Shown here: in pieces, positions 1 to 12,055 of the stretch | Position numbering within the stretch: the first letter of the stretch is position 1 | Layout: every line of letters starts with the position of its first letter | Assembly: GCA_051453625.1 (NCBI GenBank) | Contig: JBOZIK010000001.1 | Span: forward strand, 188,299,328 to 188,331,683 | From: Welwitschia mirabilis | Taxonomy: Eukaryota; Gnetophyta; Gnetopsida; Welwitschiales | Length of the DNA: 32,356 nucleotides | Direction of reading: 5' to 3' | The notes under the pieces: model-generated | What the model was told of the DNA's origin: nothing | Database searches by the model: none | The model's input: only the letters and a program-made list of their open reading frames with translations | Position numbers and translations under genes: made by a program

Positions 1-1020
1 TAGGTTGAATAACTTGGTTGGAGATTTGATTATTTTCAAGGGTATCTAATTATAAGGCATTATTTATGTATTTATATATTTTTGCAAAAGGTTAAGCTCT
101 TTAAGGAATCATATAAGGTCATTATCCTAAATTCTTAAGATAATTGGAATTCTTCTAAGTGATTATCATTTATAACTATAAGGTAATAGAGTCTTTAATG
201 ACTTAAATTCATCATTCTTCTTGGTTTGTTTAGGAATTTAGAATAATCATAAATACGATTAACATAATTATAATTTAGAAGTTTGGATTATAGTTAACCT
301 TATAAATACTTTGAAACTCTTACAAATATAATTAAATTCTAGGATTATTAAGTGCTAAGATTATGATTAGTGTAATCTTTATAATTAGTGAAATTAGCAT
401 AAATATAATTTGGTATATATTTAAATAGTAGGAAAATTATAGGTATAACAGAAGTCATGACTATTATAAGATATGATTAAATTCATTTTTATCAGGAGTC
501 AAAGTTATCTTAGAATATAGTATTTTTAAGGATATAATTGATTTTACTTACGGTTTAAAATTAGTAAGGATAGAACTAACTTTATTACTATTATGAATTA
601 AGGTTGTTATAGTTACAACTAACTTTATGATTATTAAAGAGAAAGATGATTAAAATATAACTGGATTTATATTATTATAAATTTATAAGTTCTTAAGATA
701 AGTATTATTTAAGTTAACCTAAAGCTTTAATATCAATTTATGGCACCTTCTTTTCTCTTATCCTAATCATGCAAAACTTTTTCCCTTTTTTTCTTCCTTC
801 TTTCTTTAATATTATTACATAATAAACACAATGAAACCTAGGATCAAGTTTTACTTAATCCTTTATTAGCATTTCTATATTATAAGAAAAATAAATGATA
901 TTAATACTATATATGTAACTATAATTAATTTCTAGATTATTTTGATTTACAAATAATAGCAATGTCATAAGTTTGTGTCCTCCATTTCTTCCTACTTTTT
1001 AATCACACAAAAGCTATGTT
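1..1020. other. Unassigned AT-rich DNA, no gene seen
   Basis: Very AT-rich sequence with short homopolymer runs and no reading frame of useful length on either strand. I found no match to the LTRs or internal parts of the elements further right. It could be host intergenic DNA or a transposon too decayed to recognise. Confidence 0.6.
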
Positions 1021-1030
1021 NNNNNNNNNN
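1021..1030. other. Assembly gap (10 N)
   Basis: Ten N bases. The sequence on the two sides cannot be assumed to be contiguous. Confidence 0.98.
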
Positions 1031-1300
1031 TAGTTAAGAAGCTGTAAACTTATTATCAACATATATGGATAAGTTTTAGGAATACTACCTAACCAACATA
1101 ATAGTAGGTTACAACTCCAATTAATGGCGTTTCAACTTGATATCTAGTTCCCCTTCGAATATGAGTTGGTTTTACTTCAGATTTTAAACTATACAAACAT
1201 GGCTAGGGTCAACTCCATAGGCTTTTAATTCACCTTGATATACCCCCAATATAGGTGACAAATGGTATGTGATGTAAATTCATGCTTACAAATGACCCCT
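1031..1300. other. Unassigned DNA between two gaps
   Basis: Slightly richer in G and C than the first kilobase, with no repeat partner in the window and no convincing reading frame. Apparent frames that run into the following N block are artefacts of translating N. Confidence 0.5.
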
Positions 1301-1400
1301 NNNNNNNNNNNNNNNNNNNNNNNNNNNNNNNNNNNNNNNNNNNNNNNNNNNNNNNNNNNNNNNNNNNNNNNNNNNNNNNNNNNNNNNNNNNNNNNNNNNN
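1301..1400. other. Assembly gap (100 N)
   Basis: Exactly 100 N bases, the usual filler for a gap of unknown size. Anything 5' of element A that would identify its start may be lost here. Confidence 0.98.
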
Positions 1401-1559
1401 ACTTCAAATGATGTTAAGATTAGGATCCCTTTCTCTTTTCAAACTTCTTATTTTTTTGATTCCTTTTCAAACTTTAAACGAAATGACAATGATGATTTAC
1501 AACACTTTACAGATTCCACCTCATATATTAAAACATCTTATAATCATTTTAGTAAATTC

Positions 1560-2900
1560 AACCATCTCCCATGAGTCATTACAAAGAACAACCATCTTCC
1601 ATTCATTATTATGAAGAAGAATAAGATCCATCTATCATAAGTTACTATGAAGAAAGAAATAACTTAGTGATAGAAATGCTTAAGAAAATGAAATGAGATA
1701 AGAAAATATCAAAAAGAACTTAGAAAAATCGATTGGAATGTTTCAATAAAATTTCTTGCAAATTCAATACTCTCAAGGTTTTTTTCTATAACAAACATAT
1801 CCTACTTCATCCCACCTTAAAAATAATGAGGAGAACTTATAAATAGTAAGTAACAACAATTCTTACTTCAACCTAGAAAATGGAAGTACAACATCAAACT
1901 TATTAGAAGATGAATAACAAAAGAAAAATACAACTCCATTATTTGACAATAAGGATGAAGATAATTATTTATCAAATGATGAGATAGGTTATAATTCCAT
2001 TCAATTCTTATTAGAAAATAAAGATGAAAAAAAGAATTAACTCATGAAAAATCTAAAAATTCTTTAATCCATGATGAACATAATGATCACATTTCCTCTT
2101 CTAATGAATCTAATAAATTAAAAAATAATAATAAGAAATAATAGGAGGAGCATGATGAAGAATAAGATGATAATGATATTGAAATATTAGATCATATCCC
2201 TAAATTTTATTTACTTTTTATTGAGGATAAAGTTCAACACCTGTAAAAGAAGTTTAACATGTTAGATAAAGGAGAATTTAAGTAATAAAATAAAATTAAT
2301 GGAGAATTTACATTATGAGGGTAGTCATCCACTCCTGTCATTGAGATAGAAATCTAAGATGATAGTCAATTACAACAACTCAATAATAGAAAATGATGAT
2401 TATATTTTACAATTAATAAAATTATTTACTAGAAAGGAAAAAGAGTTAACTCAGAAAATATTAGAAAATCTTCTATCACATCATGAGAACTTTTCTTTCT
2501 ATAATCTTTTTTATGATTCTTTTAAGGAATCCACCAACTTAAAAATTGAAAATAATCCTCAATGAAACAATAATAATTTCAATAAATAAGAGTAATATAT
2601 AGTCAAAAATAATAATAAAGACAATGAAGAAAAAGAAGATATTATCAAGGATAATAATGAATAAAGTAAAGAATGAATTCAACCAAGTCATGATAGTCAA
2701 TAATAAAAAAGAGAGAAATAAAGAAGAATATATAGAAAATTAACCAAACTTTATGTAGGATAGACTTATACTTTCCAATAAAATAAACTAACTTAAAGAG
2801 TTTACTCATGCTTCTTCATCACTTTTACTTGTACCTCCATGCAAAACATTAAAGAACATTCCTCCTCCTACTACTACATTTACACTTCCTTGTAATATTA
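1560..2900 (+). pseudogene. Decayed acidic, Asn/Gln-rich reading frame of element A, gag-like
   Basis: Short open stretches in changing frames give protein rich in Asp, Glu, Lys and Asn, for example LLEDE, NKDEDNYLSNDEIGYN and NDDNDIEILDHIPKF, with several stops (TAA or TAG) between them. An open stretch of 68 codons lies at 2359-2565 and belongs to the same decayed region rather than being a gene of its own. The low-complexity acidic and Asn-rich style resembles the C-terminal half of plant Ty3/gypsy gag proteins, and the place fits gag. I cannot align it with the gag of B or C, so the assignment is by position and composition only. It could also be unrelated captured sequence. Confidence 0.35.
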
Positions 2901-2929
2901 AAAATGATAACATTTCTCTCTTTTGAACA

Positions 2930-4090
2930 TTTAAGTAATTCTTCAAATCGCACTTTTCTCCTTGAATTTAATGAAATACATCATCTTGAGAAGTATATTC
3001 CCAAAATCTTTTAATATTTTCCTTTAAAACTTCATGTGCTATAAAAAGTAACACGTTTACCTCTTTTACAAAGTCAACTTTACTCTGTGCTTTTAATCAT
3101 TACTTTTTTTAAAAATAAGACTTGGAATATCTTAGAACTATAAATTGGGGAAAACCTTATATTCTTAATCAAATCCATGATTAGAATTAAATATTAAAGA
3201 GATTATTAAGTATATGAAACCTATCTTAATCAATCATCCTAAAAAGTTTTCTAAAAAAAACTTGGATCAATAATAGTATCATTCATGTCTTCCATGTTTA
3301 ATACCAAGCTTTAAATGAAATATATGTTTCAAATTATTTACATCATAAGTTTTATAAAATATTGTTTTTCAATGATTTATATGAATTTTTTATCTCTCAT
3401 ATGGTTACTAAATCTTGTGAAGATAAAATATCATATGTCATTATAATTAAAAAAAGCGTTATTTCCTTATTACAATTCCATATCTTAAGTTTAATGATAG
3501 AAAAATTCAGGATTTTACTAGACATTCTAAAGAGCTCTTAAAATATTCTTGGACATGTTCTTTAAGTACTTTCTTGCATGCATTATATGATTATATTTAT
3601 GATTTATATTGTTTTAATAAGAGATTATTCTTCAATGAGATTCTTCACTTCTTTATCTCTTAATTAAAATTAAAATTTCTACTATCAAAGTTTTATCCTT
3701 TTATTTTGTTTCCTCTAATTGATTTTATTAAAAAGTTATTATATACCTTTTATGTTTTATCAATTGGGTAATATTTGATTTGATCTTTATTTTTCTTAGA
3801 AAATGCAATATCATAGAGTCATAACCTTAGGAATAAATCTTTTTTCCTCTCCTTTTAATAAAAGTCTTGAATAGGCTTTAGGATTTCAATAAAATTTTTT
3901 CTTAGTTTTCTTGGGTATTTTCTTTTTACTCTTATGTTTTTATGCTTTTTATTCTAAGCAATAAATTAATCTTTATATGGTTAGGTCTTTTAGTGGCTTA
4001 GTTGAGATTTCCAATTTGAACACTAGGAAAATTTTAAAAAATGAATAAAGATTACAAATTATGAATTACAAAAATACTTTGAACATAATA
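2930..4090 (+). pseudogene. Unrecognised block that stands in place of pol in element A
   Basis: This block aligns inverted with element B (about 9560 to 8860) but has no counterpart in C, where RT, RNase H and integrase occupy the place before the shared 3' block. Part of it reads like decayed coding sequence: around 3300-3480 an open stretch contains ALNEIYVSNYLHHKFYKILF and FFISHMVTKSCEDK. I recognise no domain, catalytic motif or transmembrane pattern. It may be the remains of a captured gene, or an internal spacer that gives a coding look by chance. Confidence 0.4.
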
Positions 4091-5560
4091 AAAGTAATTG
4101 TTTTGGAAGTTCTCTTATCATTATTTGAACTCTTTGCTAGCTTATTCTTTTGGTTGATGTCATGTCATCACTAGAACATTTTTTAGACTTGACCCATGTT
4201 TTACTTTATGAAGTTACCATGACTAGTAATTTTTAGTTGGGCATTAAAATGATAAATTGATTTATCTAATTTTAAGATGTTCAAATGTCTATAAACTTTA
4301 TTTTAAAGAAATATGCTTTGGTTTTTTCTATTTTCTCTTAAAGAAATAAGTCATTAGTTATTTAAAGGTATTCTTTCCTTATTTTTTATCTTATTTCTTT
4401 ACTTTTATTTTTATGAATGTGTGCTCATGCAGAATTTATTTTGAATAAGTATTCAAAAAAGGAAAAAATAAGAGAGAGAGAAAAGAATAATAACCATGAT
4501 CTATTATTTTTATAATAAATATATGGTCACCATGATTTCCTATCACACTGGGGTAAATTTTCCTAAGAGGAACCTTTGACAGTGCTGGTAACTATGGAAA
4601 TTCCATTAAGGAATCGGTTGGTCATGCTTCATGAGTCTGTACTTCTCTAAATATGGTTGCACTTTCTTTAATATAGATTAATAATAAATGCTTCAAGGAT
4701 ATAGAATTAGTGTTATTCCTGGTATCATCAGAGGCATTGCTTATTTCCTAAACTCATTGTATTTGTAGTATTCCCATATGTTCATTTTACTTTTAAGGAT
4801 TCAGGTGTGTCTTGGGATGATAGTAGGTGAATTGATTTCTTAGTAGCTATTTATGTCATCATCCATTGATTGAAAAATTTCATTAATCATCATAATCAAT
4901 GCCTATTTAAGTGTCACATTATGAGGTTTTTTCATGATATCATTAATTAATTAGGTAATTTTATGATTTATTTCATTATAATTTGCTATGTTTAAATTTA
5001 GGGTAGATACATAATATTCTTCATGTTCCTAGTTGTCCATTTTAATTTTATTTTTCTTAGTTGTTTTCTTTAGTATTTCAAAGTTATTTTTATACTTTTT
5101 CATTACAAATCTTAGGACTTGATCCTTTACTAGTTTTCTTATTGATTTTTATTTTCATTCATATTTTTTCTTTCTAGAAGTTAATTTTTGTTTTACAAAT
5201 AAATTTCCTTAGTTTATGATGCTAATTTTTCCATCTATTCTTTTGCATCTTTTCAAGTTGAGATTTCTTTAATTTTCTTTATGTGTTCATTAACACATTT
5301 AGCCCTTATTTTTAATTATTGTAAGTTCATGGCACATTTATCTTCCTTAGATTGGTACATTTACCTCCTTTATCATGCCTTGATATATCATGATTCTTAT
5401 TCATTTTCCATCTTTTGGACTCTCTGATACTTTTCTTAAACCTCCATGATATTATCTGAGCTTAACTTATTCTATTGATATTTTAATTTTTATTAATCTA
5501 AAGAATCATCATTTTCTTGTTTCATCTTTTTCTACCTCCTTTTGATTTTTAGGCATAGTA
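4091..5560 (+). repeat. Shared 3' non-coding block (copy in element A)
   Basis: It aligns over its whole length with C (22220-23590) and, inverted, with B (8860 to 7360). Landmarks include the stretch with ATGGTCACCATGAT near 4520, which appears as ATGGTCACTATGAT near 22622 and in reverse complement near 8340. No frame stays open in all three copies, so conservation here looks like shared descent of non-coding element sequence. The piece from 5560 to 5648 continues it with weaker similarity. Confidence 0.7.
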
Positions 5561-5648
5561 TATTGCTTCTAGACCTACCTATTTTGCTTATGTGTAGTTA
5601 ACTTGCATGTTCATCTTTTTCCTTCTTATGTTAATGCAATTCACCAAT

Positions 5649-6399
5649 ATAAACCATAAGGGACATGCACATGAATATGAATAAGACTAGAAAAAAAGAT
5701 TTTTGATATTTCTTAAACCAACATTTTGTTACAAAGTAGCAGCACCTCAATGAAGAGACACAACTCAACATCAAGGAAGATTCCTCTCTACAATTAAAAA
5801 ATAGACCTTCAGTCCTTCAATCTTCTATCATGGGAATTTTTAGTGTAACATACATGATTATAGTCAAGTAAAAAGGTGATATTTATTTACAACAATAGGA
5901 ATAGGCTTAAAAATAGACAATTCTAATATATGCATGATAAATCTTAATAATGTGCAAAAAGTGCATGGCACATTACACAAGTTAGGTAAAGTTTGTTTCA
6001 TTGATTAAAATTAGATTATCATCCCAGTGGTTGTCCAAACAATGGTGGGGATGATTTCCATTAATAGAGGTCTACATCAGTATGAATCTTGATCTAGTCA
6101 ATGTCCTAATCATCTTACAAGTGTTGTCATCCTATACTTTCATTCAAATAATAGATGGAATAACAGGCTGTTTAATGCTCATTTTCCAAGTGAATTAGTC
6201 TTGAAGTCCATTAATTCCTCCTTAAAATGTAAATTATAAAAATTAATCCAACATACATCTAAATGTGCTAGCAATTATGCATTTCTGTGATTTTCTATTT
6301 GACTCTTAATAATAATTGTTTTATATTTAAACCTATTTAAATGTCTTGCAAAACTACTCAAAATACTCCATCAAAAACACATAATTTGGCATGGAAACA
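5649..6399 (-). repeat. Element B 3' LTR, truncated
   Basis: Reverse complement of the C LTR and of B's other LTR. The LTR starts on the minus strand at 6399 with TGTTTCCATGCCAAATT. Homology stops at 5649 next to ATAAACCATAAGGG, which in the C LTRs lies about 530 bases before the LTR end. About the last 40 percent of the LTR is thus gone, replaced by element A sequence. A stem-loop with arms ATCATCCC and GGGGATGAT lies at 6018-6055. Confidence 0.8.
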
Positions 6400-6412
6400 T
6401 GGCCTTCCACTT
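6400..6412 (-). promoter_or_regulatory. Polypurine tract of element B
   Basis: On the minus strand AAGTGGAAGGCCA directly precedes the LTR start. It matches the tract AAGTAGAGGGCTA before the 3' LTR of C in place and sequence. In this family such a tract primes plus-strand DNA synthesis. Confidence 0.65.
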
Positions 6413-7330
6413 AGCCTTATCAGTCCTTGATAAAGTTCATAAAAAAACTATAATTGCAAGCCAAATTAACTAAGATAAATACTAACTAGAAATATCTAAT
6501 TTAAGTTCAAAAATCTTAATATGTAGAAGTAAATCATGTAATTAAATAAACTAAAATATTTCATCTTAGAAGATGAAGTTCTCATTCTATCATCCAGACT
6601 GTCATCCAGATGATTATGCAGATAACAAGCTCTTAAAAATTAATCTGTAAAATTATTTACTTATAATCATGCTCCTAAGAAAATAAGATCAAAATACTTA
6701 CCACTGCATTAACCCTATTTAAAACATTTAGCATATGAAAAATATAGAAATTGTATGTCCTAAAAAAAAATCATTATAATATATGACCATAATAACTTAG
6801 ATAAATGATGTGCATATATAATCAAAAAAAAGTAATAACTCAACAATAATATTCATAAATCAAACATTTAAGTTTTTAAGCACAATTTGTAAGGGAAAAT
6901 ATATTAATAATAATCAATCATAACATTATTTCCTTCATCCATGATCTCTTGAATTACTGCAAGGAAAATAAACTACAAGTATTCTATTGTTAAGGATATG
7001 ATTTATTAAATAATATTCATAATTCATCTCATTCAAATAATAAGTAATAAAAATTAGATAAGTACATTAGTAATGTGTATTATAAAAATGTAAAACTAAC
7101 CCTTAAACTTTTGAATTTTTACTCAAAATACCTTAAAATATATGTCTTGTCCCTTCCATAAGTGAATCAATACGTCCCATATTACATTAAGGTAAGATGA
7201 AAAATATCAATAGGTAATTTTAAAGATAAGTAAGAAATATAGATAGGGTAGGAATAGTATTTTATGCATGAAAGTAAGAGTTAGAAAGAGGCAGAAAAAG
7301 ATGAAATAGAGAGATGATGCATCTCAAAAA
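6413..7330 (-). other. Element B spacer between 3' block and polypurine tract
   Basis: About 0.9 kb of AT-rich sequence without a reading frame. Around 6585-6630 it aligns with C near 25990-26045, including a dyad repeat with GTCATCCAGATGAT. The much longer equivalent interval in C (about 23720-26236) carries an extra reading frame that B lacks. Confidence 0.55.
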
Positions 7331-8860
7331 ATACCTGTGCATCATCCACCTAGTCATCTAGACAACATGGAGGATGATAGAGTTTTTAAAAGATTAGAAA
7401 ATTTGGAATTATCAGTAAAATCAATTAAGAGTAGATATCATTAGATAGGTTTCAAAAGGTATAGAGAGTTCAAAAGATGAGAAATGGCTAAGAATCATAA
7501 TAAATAAGGCATGATAAAGGAGGTGAATGCACCAAGCTAAGGAAGATAAATAAAATATGCCATGAACTTACAATCATTAAAAAATAGTATTGGATGTGTT
7601 AAAACTTGAAAAAAAATTTAAAAAACTAAACTTAAAAAGATTTAAAAGAATAGATGGGAAAAATTATTTGCAAAAAGATAATTAACTTTTATAAAGAAAA
7701 ACTACAAATAAAAATAAAATTTAATAATAAAACTAATAAATAATCAATTCCTTGTACTTATGATGCAAAAGTTTAAAAATAACTTTAAAATCCCAAATAA
7801 AACAGCTAAGAAAAATAAAATGGAAATGGACAACTTAGGAACATGAAGAATATTGTATACCTATCATAAATTCAAATCTAGAAAATTCTTATGAATGAAA
7901 TCATATAATCACTTAATTAATTATGCATGACCTAATGCAAAAAATCCATAAAATACCACTCTAATAGGTAGTGATTATGATGATGTTAAGTAATTAATAT
8001 ATTCAAGTAATGAATGATAAGATTAAAAGCTGCCAGAAATTAACTCACATGTTAACACCACAAAAGACATCCAAACCTTAAAATTAAAATGATCATATGG
8101 GAATACTATAAGTACAATAACTCTAGGTAATAAGCAATGCCTCTAATTACACTAGGAATACCACTAATCATGTAGTATTAAAGTATTTATGATTAATCCA
8201 TGATGAGGGAAGTGCAACTATAATCAGAAAAGTACGAACCCATGAAACATGGTTAACTAATCCCCCAGTGGAGTTCTTATAGCTATCAATACTACCGAAG
8301 ATTCCTCTTACGAAAATTTACCCTAGTATGGTAGGACATCATGATGTTCATGTATTTAGCACAAAAACAATAGTTCATGATCACTATTCTCTTTCCTTTT
8401 TTTTTTCAATTTTTCTTTTGCTCTTTTTTTTTAAATACTTCTTCAAAATATATCTTACATGATAACATACTTACAAATACAAAGGTGAAGAAACGAGATG
8501 AAATAAAATAAAGAACACCCCTAAATAATCAAAGACTTACACTATTGAGAGAAAACACAAAAACTAAAGCATCTTCATTCAAATAAATTTCATGGACATT
8601 TAAATGTCTTAAGATTATGTGAATTCAATCTTATTAACTTTGGAATGCCTAAGTAACAATCACTAATCATAAAAACTTCATAAAGTAAAGCATAAGTTAA
8701 GTTAAATATAGTCAAGTAATAGCATGGTATTCACCCAAAGAATAGGCTAAGAAATAATTTGGATAATTCTAGAAGAACTTTCAAAATAATTGATTCTATC
8801 ATGTTCAAAGTTTTTTAATAACTCATGGATTTGTAACCTTTGTCTATTTTTTAAATTTCC
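7331..8860 (-). repeat. Shared 3' non-coding block (copy in element B)
   Basis: Reverse-complement match to A 4091-5560 and to C 22220-23590. With A it forms the core of an inverted repeat with arms of more than 2 kb. At 7341-7378 it has a nested dyad with outer arms ATCATCC and GGATGAT. Confidence 0.7.
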
Positions 8861-9860
8861 CTAGTGTGCAAATCAAAAATCTAAATCATGCCACTAAAAA
8901 TGTACTCTCTCTAAAAGATAAGAACCTAATCATTTAGAGATTTATTTATTGAAATTAAAACCAAGAATAAAATCATAAAATGAAAAGGAAAAACTAAAGC
9001 AAAATAAAAATAAATTTTACTTAAATCCTAAGTTCTACTCAACACCTTATTTGCAATAAAGAAAAAGAAAAATAAAGTAATTTATTCAAGTCCTAGGGAA
9101 TTGTATTTTCTTAGAAAAATAAGGATCAAATCAAATAGAGACTAATTAATAAAAGGCACATATGCATGACAAGGTAATATTTTAAGTCCATAAAATTTAT
9201 TTGCAATATGAGGGATAAAGAGTCTAGATAATTCATAAAAGAACAGTCTCTTATCAATGCATGAAATGAAGAATTCAAAATATAAATTTCATTTAAAAAT
9301 TAATATTAAGAATAAAAGAGATTAATGGTTTTTTTAGAAATTAAAAAGTATGAATAAAGCTTCTTAAGAGGAATAAATAAGGTAGGTTTATTATACTTAA
9401 TAAGTTTTCTAAGTCTCAGTTAAAAGTAGGGATTATTAAAAAGAAAAGATTTTCTACAATTTAGAATCCAAGATACCCCAAGTCATACTTTTAAAAATAT
9501 TTATTACTAGAAGCTAAAGTGGACTTATTAGCAAAGAGAAAGATGTTTCTTTAAATAATTTTAAGAGAATGGGATGTAGAAACATGGGAATATTGAATTA
9601 CTATATTGGAAAGGATATGTATATTTTTCATTAAGATTGATTGAGATTTTATGGATTTTTAATTATTCCTCCTTTTCTCATTGCTATTTTTAACCTTACT
9701 GTGTTGAGTATTTTTTGTTATTTTATTATCAGTAACTATATCTTGCCTTTTTTTGGTATTCTTATTTCTTTTTTACTGATTATTTATTTCCTTGACTATC
9801 ATTCAGCACTATCATCTAGAGGACAGGGGTGGATGATGAGGCTTATGACAAAATTTTTCC
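8861..9860 (-). pseudogene. Unrecognised block in place of pol in element B
   Basis: It aligns inverted with A 2930-4090 but not with C. Reading frames are short and broken. It joins the end of the protease region at about 9860-9900, the point where C continues into RT. Because A and B share this join and content, the replacement seems to predate the split of the two copies. No domain is recognised. A 74-codon hydrophobic frame on the other strand (9641-9865) is not conserved and is not called. Confidence 0.45.
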
Positions 9861-9899
9861 ATTAAGTTTACATGTTGAACTTATTTCTTATTAATATAT

Positions 9900-10560
9900 T
9901 TTACTTCTTGATCCTTGTGATTAAAACTCTTTAGTTCTATTGGATTTTTTATGCAAAATTAACTCTTATAGCATTTTTAATTTCTCTTTACCTAGGTGGT
10001 ATTGTACAAATAAAGTTGGTTTAGCTCTTTTTTTTTAATGTTTTATTCATCATCCATATTTTTTCTTAGCATTAAAAACTGTAATAGAATATCTCTTATT
10101 ACTAATGTAACATTCCATTAATATATTTTATGTGTCTATTATGTAGTAAGTGGTTTCATAAAAGGCTCTTTCTAAAAAGGTTGTGGGTAACTTCCATTAT
10201 TTTATGCTTCAATTCCAATAGTGAGCTTCTTCTATTTAGATGATTAAGTTTAAATGATCCCCATAAGTTTTGTAGTTGGTGTGTTATCCAATTCTAATGT
10301 GATTTGTGTTAGTTCAATTTTTTTTCTCTAACCCAAGTCTATTACAAAGGTGAAAAAGCATGATGTTTACACTTGCTTCAATATCAATTAAATATTTTTT
10401 TATTTTCTTATTTCTTTTCTAAAGTGATACTTACTATTGTTGTCCTAGGATCTTTGAATTCAGATGCTTTTCGTAGGACTAAGTTGGAAATAAATTGAGC
10501 AAGAAAGACTCTACTAGGAATAGTATATTTTTATTTCTCCTTAAGTAGGTATTTCCACAA
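9900..10560 (-). pseudogene. Element B aspartic protease region, decayed
   Basis: The minus strand at 10388 to 10359 reads DIEASVNIM, which matches the retropepsin active-site pattern D-[LIV]-G-A-S of plant Ty3/gypsy elements with Gly changed to Glu. C has GIGESVNIM at the same place. The following 450 bases track the C protease and the linker after it, including a stretch near 10090 like MECYLGNNKFIIRVFNA of C. The enzyme would cut the gag-pol polyprotein inside virus-like particles. Stops and shifts make it inactive here. Confidence 0.7.
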
Positions 10561-12055
10561 CTTAGAAAACTTAGGATTTTCTTGTAATAGTTTTAAAAAG
10601 ATGAGTTGTTATTATCATCTTGCATTGCGTACTCATCAGAAGTGGGATATGTATTAAGCTAAGGGATCTCATCTTTTTATCCCCTTTCATGAAAGTTTAT
10701 CTGAAGTTGAAGGAAAAGTATGAGTTTTCAAGATTTCTATGTCATCCTCTTTCTCGCCTTCCTTATTACTTTTAGAAGTTAAAGTCTCATGAATATGTGA
10801 TATTGTATCAATTATTTTATAATCTCTTTTTACTTCATTTAGGTTTAAAAAACATTAAGTTGTAAAATACCCTTATAGTATTTGATTGGCTAACATTGAT
10901 TGTTAAAGCATATTAACTAAATCTTTAATGTTTTTACTTTGATTTTAATAGTAATTATAGTTATTATTAACTATTTAATTAGATCATTTTGATTTTGTTG
11001 ATAATTTATGAAGCTTAATTATAAGTTATTTTGATTTTAATTTAGTTAAATTATTAAATCTATTTCCAAAAGATTTTCAATTATTTTGTGCAATTATTTC
11101 TTATTGGTATTGCATTAGGTTTTAAAAATTGGGGACCTTTAGTTAAATGCATGCACATCTTCAAGTATTTTCTCTTTATATGTTGTCAACAAGGGACATT
11201 CTTTTGTTATATGAGAGTTATCTTCACTTATATTACATATTGATGTTATGTTTTTCTCATTTTCTACTTTTGCACTTAGTGAAATGCTTAATCACATTTG
11301 TTGAATTATTTTGATCTTCCTTCTTATCATGTTTTACTTCCTTTAAGTCCTTTATCATTTGGTCTATAGTTTGATTTTATTTAAACTTTGGTTTAAGATA
11401 AGTTTAACTAATTTTAATAAGATCTTTTAATAATCTTCATGCATTTTATAAACCTTAAATTCATCAAGTTACCATTTTTCCTATTCAATTCACCTTAAAA
11501 ATAATCTATTAATTATTGTTTTATAGAATTCATTAATAGTATTAGAATGAGTTGCTATAATAAATCATTCATATATTGTGTCATAATCCTCATTAGGTTT
11601 TTTTTAAAATTTTATGACTTCTTTTCTTATTTTTCTCGTTGTTCTATCACTCATGAATCTTTTGATAAAAGCATCTTATACTTAACTCCAAGTTTTAAGA
11701 TATTTATAAGGTATAGTTTTAAGTTAAAGTTTTGTTCTATCTTTAAGTATAATAGGAAATATAATCATCTAATTTCTATCACTAGTTCATTTCTTTCCAT
11801 TTCCTGAAGTAAGCACTAATTGTTCTATATTGGCAAGATGTTGAAAATGATCTTTATTAGGTTCTCTTAAAAATGTTGAATAAGCATTTAAGTTTTTCAT
11901 TTTTACATCATCACCAAGAGATAAAATAACTTTAGATTTCATATTTATAATAGGCTATTAAATGTTTAATTTTAACATTTGCATTAGATGTTTTTGCATT
12001 AGGAGTTCTTATCATGATTGGGGTATTAGATGATTCTACTTATTTTTGCTTTCAT
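10561..12055 (-). pseudogene. Element B gag, decayed
   Basis: The likely start is the ATG at 12055, at the same place relative to the LTR as in C. Minus-strand pieces include LSLGDDVKMKNLNAY (about 11940), HLANIEQLVLTSGNGKK and NEDYDTIYE, which parallel DDDVRLRNLNAY, HIADIE-LVVTSRNGKK and NEDYFSTYE of C. A zinc knuckle lies at 11237 to 11196: C-x2-S-x4-H-x4-C followed by PLL, the CX2CX4HX4C box with its second Cys changed to Ser. Gag would form the particle and bind the RNA. In a non-autonomous element, keeping gag plus protease is notable. Several stops are present. Confidence 0.75.

Larger units (their letters stand above)
1401..5648 (+). mobile_element. Element A: truncated Ty3/gypsy-type retroelement relic
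   Basis: From about 4090 to 5560 this strand aligns with the block after integrase in element C (about 22220-23590). From about 2930 to 5560 it aligns, inverted, with element B (about 9560 down to 7350), at roughly 80 percent identity in a stretch compared by eye. No LTR, RT, RNase H or integrase is visible. The right end stops abruptly at a cut LTR of the opposite strand, so A's own 3' end and LTR are missing. The left end runs into a 100-N gap. A and B are therefore two old copies of the same pol-less branch of the C family, lying head to head. Confidence 0.7.

Noticed and set aside
1225-1614. Two frames crossing the 100-N gap
   Set aside because: Most of their codons are N; they are artefacts of translating the gap. 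The same holds for the frames across 30136-30235.
9641-9865. 74-codon plus-strand frame with a strongly hydrophobic, membrane-like product
   Set aside because: It is antisense to element B sequence, is not kept in the A copy, and T-rich DNA gives Phe/Leu/Ile-rich frames by chance.
11547-11807. 86-codon plus-strand frame
   Set aside because: It is antisense to the gag of element B, which is supported by alignment to C.
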